A DNA stretch of 19,058 nt from Ruthenibacterium sp. (GTDB taxonomy: Bacteria > Bacillota > Clostridia > Oscillospirales > Ruminococcaceae), in assembly GCA_020025255.1 (NCBI GenBank), contig JAHHSK010000039.1, positions 1 to 19,058 on the forward strand, read 5' to 3'. Shown here one piece after another: positions 15,161 to 19,058 of the stretch (positions are counted from its first letter, which is position 1; each line of letters opens with the position of its first letter). Under the pieces are notes generated by a model that worked only from the letters and a program-made list of their open reading frames with translations, had not been told where the DNA came from and made no database searches. Made by a program: the position numbers and the translations under genes.

Positions 15161-18100
15161 TTGATATATAAAGAAATTTACAAAAAGATCATTTCGATCC
15201 TTGCTGTGGTGAGCATCACAGCCGGAATGACCTGCGCTTTTGCACAGGATAGCGGGCAAGCGCTAACACAGCCGGAAAGTTCCTCATCCCAGACAAAGAC
15301 TGTGGAGCAGCGGCCGGAGGAAACCCAAAAACCGGAGCCGCAGACGGAATCCGTGCAGCAGGAAACGCAGGTTCTGCCGGAAAATGCAGATGCGCCGTCC
15401 AAGCTGCCGGCACAGGCAGATAATGCGGCACCCGAAAAGGAAGATCCCCCCAGACGTAATATTACCTGGGAGCAGAAGGATGCAAAGTGGTATGCGATTG
15501 ATACGGATACATCCGAGATGCTCCAAGGCCCCGCGTGGATTCGCGATCAGGCAGGGGCTCTTTATTACCTGCAGGAAGATCATACCCCGGCAAAAGGCTG
15601 GAAACGCGTGGATGGGCTTTGGTACTATTTTGCTTCCGCGGTAACTGCGCAGTCCGGTTGGAATGAAATTGAAGGGGAATGGTATTACTTTGATCCGAAA
15701 ACGGGACTGCAGATGCGCGGCCCGCAGTGGATCGAAGCGAACGATAAAACCTATTATCTTACAGAAACCGGTGCATGCGCCAAGGGCTGGAAGCGGATCG
15801 ACGGGGAATGGTATTATTTTGGAATGTCGATGCATCCGCGTAAAGACTGGTATGAGATCGAAGGCAAATGGTATTACTTCGACCCCAAAACAGGACGGCA
15901 GGTGCATGGGCCGCGATGGCTGGAATTTGATGATGGCCGCAAATATTACCTAACAGAGGAAGATTATGCGGCAACAGGCCAGCAGGAAATCGACGGAGAA
16001 ATGTACTATTTCAGCACCAGTGCACAGAAGGGCTGGCGCGAAATTGACGGCAAGTGGTATTATTATGATCCGGAATCGGCAAAGCTTCAAAAAGGGCCGC
16101 GCTGGCTGGAATTTGAAAATGGAAAGAAGTATTATCTGACGGCGGAAGGTTATGCTGCAACCGGGCGGATGCAGATCGACGGAGAGGAGTATTACCTTAA
16201 TACAAGTGCGCGTTATGGTTGGTATCAATTCGATGATAAGTGGTATTATTATGCAGAGGATACTTCGAAGCTGGTGCATGGGCCGGGCTGGGTTACCATG
16301 CCGAAAACAGGAAGTGTTTATTATCTGACACCGGAGGATCATGCGGCTACAGGCTATACGCAGGTGGACGGCAGCTGGTACTATCTGACACCCAAGCGTC
16401 AAAGCGGCTGGCACAGGCTTGATAACGAATGGCGATTCTTTGATGAAAAAACAGGAAAACAGGAACCGCAGTACGGCAGGATGCAAATCGAAAACAAATG
16501 GTATTTTTTTGATGAGCAAAAGGGAACACAGGTGCACGGCCCCCAGTGGGTGACCGATCAAAAGGACGATACATATTATGTTCTGGAAGATGGAACCTGT
16601 GCTTCGGGCTTCAAGCAAATTGAAGACAAGCTGTATTATTTTGAGGACAAGCTGGTAAAGGGCTGGTTCGAGGATAAGGACGGCCAGCGCCGCTATGCGG
16701 ACCCGATTACGGGCGAGCTGAACAGCAAGGAGGGCTGGTTCGAGATCGATGGCATCAAGACATACCTGATGCCGGAAGGAAAATATGTTGCACCGCCGGT
16801 AATCGAAGCAGTCAGCTATAACGGCAGCGGGGCAAACAAAACGGTGCAGATTCAGGCAAAGCCATCGAAATGGACCGATGCCGGCAAAATGCAGTACAGC
16901 TGGGATGGCGGCAAAACGTGGACAAAAGAAGCAAAACGTGAATTTGCGGCAGGCACGGTGCTGCCGGCTGACACAATTCAGGTCAAGGACTCGGTGGGAA
17001 ACATTACAATTTACAGCGGGGAATTGGAAATCAAAAAGGAAGGCCCCTATCGCGGGATCGATGTTTCGGTTTATCAGGGAAAAATCGATTGGGCTGCGGT
17101 AAAGCGGGACGGAGTTGATTTCGCAATCATTCGTGCGCTGACATGGAGCAATTCGGTTGGTTACTATGTTATCGACCCGAACTTTGAATACAATGTCCGG
17201 GAAGCAAAGGCAAACGGAATTGCAGTTGGTGCATATCTGTTTTCGTATGCATTTAGTGTAGAGGAAATGTACGAAGAAGTGGACTTCTTCCATAACTCAG
17301 CCGAAATGCAGGCACTGCGCCGAGATGATATCCGGTTCGATTATCCGGTATACATCGACTTTGAATGGAATAGGATATTAGAAAAAACAAACTATAATCA
17401 GCGTACCGATATGCTTGAAAAGGGCATGGAACGCTTGAAATCATATGGCTATCATCCGGGATTTTATTCCAACCGCAACTGGCTGATGAATCATTATGAC
17501 GGAAAAGCTCTTGTGGCAAAGGGATACGATTTCTGGTACGCGAGATATCCGTTGGCACCGGATCTGAATGCAGGAACGGCAGGGGATATTGGATTTGCTG
17601 CGCCGATCTGGCAGTATGCATCCGATGGCCGTGTGGCCGGGATTGCAGGCGATGTCGATATGAACATCAGCTATGTTGATTATAAGACGCTGATCAATGC
17701 GGGCGGATCTTCCGGTGAAGGTGCAGAATTGACGCTTTCGGTATATGACCTGAATACTTCCAGACAGGTGACCGGTTCGGTGAAGGATATATTGGCTCAG
17801 ATCGTTATGAACGAAGTGGGACAGTGGAATCATTCCGAAGTGAATAAAGCACAGGCGGTTGCGGCTTACAGCTGGATTCAGTACCAGCAGAAGCACGGAA
17901 ACCCGATTCCGGCAGTAGGCTTGAGAAAGCCGAGCGACTTGGTGAAAAAAGATGTAGAATCGGTCGTAAACAAAACCCTGTATTTTAACGGCGCGCCGGC
18001 AAACGCGGCGTATGGCTCTGCAAGCGGGCCGTACACCAACACAGCAAAAAACATGTGGAATTTGAATCTGCCGTACCTGAATACTCCGGTCGAAAGTCCG

Positions 18101-18490
18101 GAACAGGAATGGCGTGGAAAGACAAAAGAGATAGCGCTGGATGCGATGAAGAAAAATCTGTCCAAGTTGGTTTCGGAATCCCTGTTGGATGAAACACCGC
18201 ACGACAAGTGGCTGACTAATCCGGTATATGATGCAAATGGCTACATTGTATCGATTCAGGTGTGCGGAAAAACGGTTTCCGGGGGCAGGTTCTATGAAAA
18301 CATGTGGGGATTGTATTCTCCGAAATTCGTATATGAATATAACAGCACAAAGGACACATGGAAATTCACGACAGAAGGCAATGGGCATTGTGTTGGTATG
18401 AGCCAATGGGGTGCATATACTTATGCAAAACAAGGCTGGAAGTATGAACAGATCCTTGCGCATTATTATCCGACAACCGTATTGAAATAA
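15161..18490 (+). CDS. Secreted wall hydrolase: choline-binding-type repeats, GH25 muramidase and SpoIID-like domain
   Basis: From TTG 15161 the product has 1109 residues; positions below use the ATG 15146 numbering (1114), so subtract 5. A signal peptide (about 6-33, cleavage near AFA-Q) is followed by a Gln/Glu/Pro linker to about 105, then CW-binding repeats (108-545), a beta-rich spacer (550-632), GH25 (635-852) and SpoIID (862-1114). GH25 residues include D639 in GIDVSVYQG, D738-E740 in YIDFEWN, and D836/D838. SpoIID signatures are NEVGQW (E890 at the catalytic Glu position), KAQAVAAYSW and GHCVGMSQWGA. GH25 hydrolyses the MurNAc-GlcNAc bond; SpoIID-type enzymes are lytic transglycosylases of denuded strands in engulfment. 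The repeats probably anchor it to choline-bearing teichoic acid. Vegetative promoter features suggest a growth-phase rather than engulfment role. A small membrane-protein gene follows after 49 bases. Confidence 0.92.
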   Translation: MIYKEIYKKIISILAVVSITAGMTCAFAQDSGQALTQPESSSSQTKTVEQRPEETQKPEPQTESVQQETQVLPENADAPSKLPAQADNAAPEKEDPPRRNITWEQKDAKWYAIDTDTSEMLQGPAWIRDQAGALYYLQEDHTPAKGWKRVDGLWYYFASAVTAQSGWNEIEGEWYYFDPKTGLQMRGPQWIEANDKTYYLTETGACAKGWKRIDGEWYYFGMSMHPRKDWYEIEGKWYYFDPKTGRQVHGPRWLEFDDGRKYYLTEEDYAATGQQEIDGEMYYFSTSAQKGWREIDGKWYYYDPESAKLQKGPRWLEFENGKKYYLTAEGYAATGRMQIDGEEYYLNTSARYGWYQFDDKWYYYAEDTSKLVHGPGWVTMPKTGSVYYLTPEDHAATGYTQVDGSWYYLTPKRQSGWHRLDNEWRFFDEKTGKQEPQYGRMQIENKWYFFDEQKGTQVHGPQWVTDQKDDTYYVLEDGTCASGFKQIEDKLYYFEDKLVKGWFEDKDGQRRYADPITGELNSKEGWFEIDGIKTYLMPEGKYVAPPVIEAVSYNGSGANKTVQIQAKPSKWTDAGKMQYSWDGGKTWTKEAKREFAAGTVLPADTIQVKDSVGNITIYSGELEIKKEGPYRGIDVSVYQGKIDWAAVKRDGVDFAIIRALTWSNSVGYYVIDPNFEYNVREAKANGIAVGAYLFSYAFSVEEMYEEVDFFHNSAEMQALRRDDIRFDYPVYIDFEWNRILEKTNYNQRTDMLEKGMERLKSYGYHPGFYSNRNWLMNHYDGKALVAKGYDFWYARYPLAPDLNAGTAGDIGFAAPIWQYASDGRVAGIAGDVDMNISYVDYKTLINAGGSSGEGAELTLSVYDLNTSRQVTGSVKDILAQIVMNEVGQWNHSEVNKAQAVAAYSWIQYQQKHGNPIPAVGLRKPSDLVKKDVESVVNKTLYFNGAPANAAYGSASGPYTNTAKNMWNLNLPYLNTPVESPEQEWRGKTKEIALDAMKKNLSKLVSESLLDETPHDKWLTNPVYDANGYIVSIQVCGKTVSGGRFYENMWGLYSPKFVYEYNSTKDTWKFTTEGNGHCVGMSQWGAYTYAKQGWKYEQILAHYYPTTVLK
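15467..16780 (+). repeat. About 14 CW-binding (choline-binding-type) repeats in a 63-residue super-repeat
   Basis: Units of about 20 residues (GWxxIDGxWYYF type) alternate with units of about 43 residues (xWYYFDPKTGxQxxGPxW ... YYLT ... AAT), giving a period of 62-64 residues. Starts of the super-repeat in ATG numbering are 151, 214, 278, 340 and 403; the next start, at 488, lies 85 residues on, with an extra and more divergent unit between. The aromatic and glycine positions are well kept, while the codons differ between copies, so the array is old rather than freshly duplicated. Confidence 0.85.
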
Positions 18491-18539
18491 AAATGCCGCA
18501 GGGAATTTGCACGGAACCCGGCTTAAGGAGGGCGTTATA

Positions 18540-19046
18540 ATGAAAGGCAAGAAATGGATCGGCGCTGTTTTAGTGATAATCATTTTTGCAGCGGGGATTC
18601 TATTGGGCATACTGTGGACAAGCAGACAAAATGCGGAATCAGGCGATTCGACGCCCAGCGGATCGGGACAGAAACCGGATGTGTCGGCATCGGAAAGCGT
18701 GCCGCCGGTATCCGATTCCACAGAGGAAACCAGCAAGCCGGAAAATGAGCCGGATTCCTCGGAAGCACCGGAATCCAAATCGGAAATACCGTCCTCGTCT
18801 GCGGCGGAACCGACAGTCAGCCCGCAAGGGGAAAATGTAGTATATGGAACCATAGTGGACGCTGCCATGAATTCGATACTGGTGAAAGAGGATGAAACAG
18901 GGCGGGAAATTGATTTTTCCAGAGATACGGCAGATGTATCCGGTCGGATCGTGGTGGATGCAAAAGTAGAAGTATACTATACCGGCGAAATTAACGGCAA
19001 TGATGCAAGCGAAGTGTTTGTGACAAGGATTGTGTCAAAAGCATAA
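18540..19046 (+). CDS. Membrane-anchored protein with C-terminal beta domain, function unknown
   Basis: The 168-residue protein starts at ATG 18540, 7 bases after the SD aaggaggg (18525-18532). It has a basic start (MKGKKW), one hydrophobic segment (about 8-27) acting as an N-terminal anchor, and a Ser/Glu/Pro-rich extracellular linker (about 28-97). A compact domain (about 98-168) with alternating beta-type sequence contains YGTIVDAAMNSILVKED and VDAKVEVYYTG. The pattern resembles small OB-like domains found in clostridial secreted proteins, but I do not recognise a named family. It lies 49 bases after the hydrolase gene with no terminator between, so co-expression is likely. A role as wall-associated partner or modulator is speculative. 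Confidence 0.85.
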   Translation: MKGKKWIGAVLVIIIFAAGILLGILWTSRQNAESGDSTPSGSGQKPDVSASESVPPVSDSTEETSKPENEPDSSEAPESKSEIPSSSAAEPTVSPQGENVVYGTIVDAAMNSILVKEDETGREIDFSRDTADVSGRIVVDAKVEVYYTGEINGNDASEVFVTRIVSKA

Positions 19047-19058
19047 AAAGGAGAAAAA

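Noticed and set aside
17441..18868. 475-codon open frame on the - strand opposite the SpoIID region
   Set aside because: It lies antisense to a gene with clear GH25 and SpoIID motifs, and its translation is low-complexity and rich in Cys, Ile and Arg as expected of an antisense shadow.

Overview
The window is about 19 kb of a low-to-mid GC, endospore-forming Gram-positive, most likely an anaerobe of the class Clostridia (Oscillospiraceae-like; the genus cannot be fixed from the sequence alone). The evidence is a near-textbook spoIVA, a DUF3794/LysM spore-coat type protein, the Firmicutes order PASTA kinase - rsgA - thiN, DUF951 and DUF4364 genes, and a secreted muramidase with choline-binding-type repeats. 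All genes run on the + strand except a two-gene block on the - strand at 7943-9547.

Layout. (1) 1-1749: the Pro/Ser/Thr-rich tail of an upstream gene (probably the Ser/Thr kinase PrkC), then rsgA (ribosome-assembly GTPase) and thiN (thiamine pyrophosphokinase), with a strong hairpin between them. The rpe gene that often sits between these two is absent here. (2) 1750-5029: a sporulation unit. A leader with a perfect 21-bp inverted repeat leads into a good sigma-E-type promoter, then a DUF3794+LysM protein and spoIVA, closed by a terminator. (3) 5129-7872: a sigma-A-type promoter drives a membrane nucleotide-sugar 4,6-dehydratase and a small phosphoglycosyl transferase, the first two steps of a surface glycan pathway, ending in a very strong bidirectional terminator. 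(4) 7943-9547, - strand: an S1-domain RNA-binding protein followed by a DUF4364 winged-helix-type protein. (5) 9630-14856: a housekeeping operon from a clear sigma-A-type promoter: DUF951, prfA, tsaC/sua5, coaE, a Slt-type lytic transglycosylase and an M18 aminopeptidase, tightly packed with several overlaps, ending in a UUCG-loop terminator. (6) 14857-19046: a leader and promoter with a 14-bp palindrome at the expected start of transcription, a 1109-residue secreted wall hydrolase, and a small membrane-anchored protein of unknown function.

The most unusual object is the large hydrolase: signal peptide, acidic linker, about 14 choline-binding-type repeats, a GH25 muramidase domain and a C-terminal SpoIID-like domain in one chain. 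GH25 hydrolyses and SpoIID-type enzymes transglycosylate the same MurNAc-GlcNAc linkage, so the protein appears to carry two different glycan-strand-cutting chemistries. The other items worth checking are the 21-bp inverted repeat before the sigma-E promoter, the coaE/transglycosylase overlap in a purine tract, and the isolated glycan-initiation pair. No tRNA, rRNA, CRISPR array, insertion sequence or phage gene was seen.
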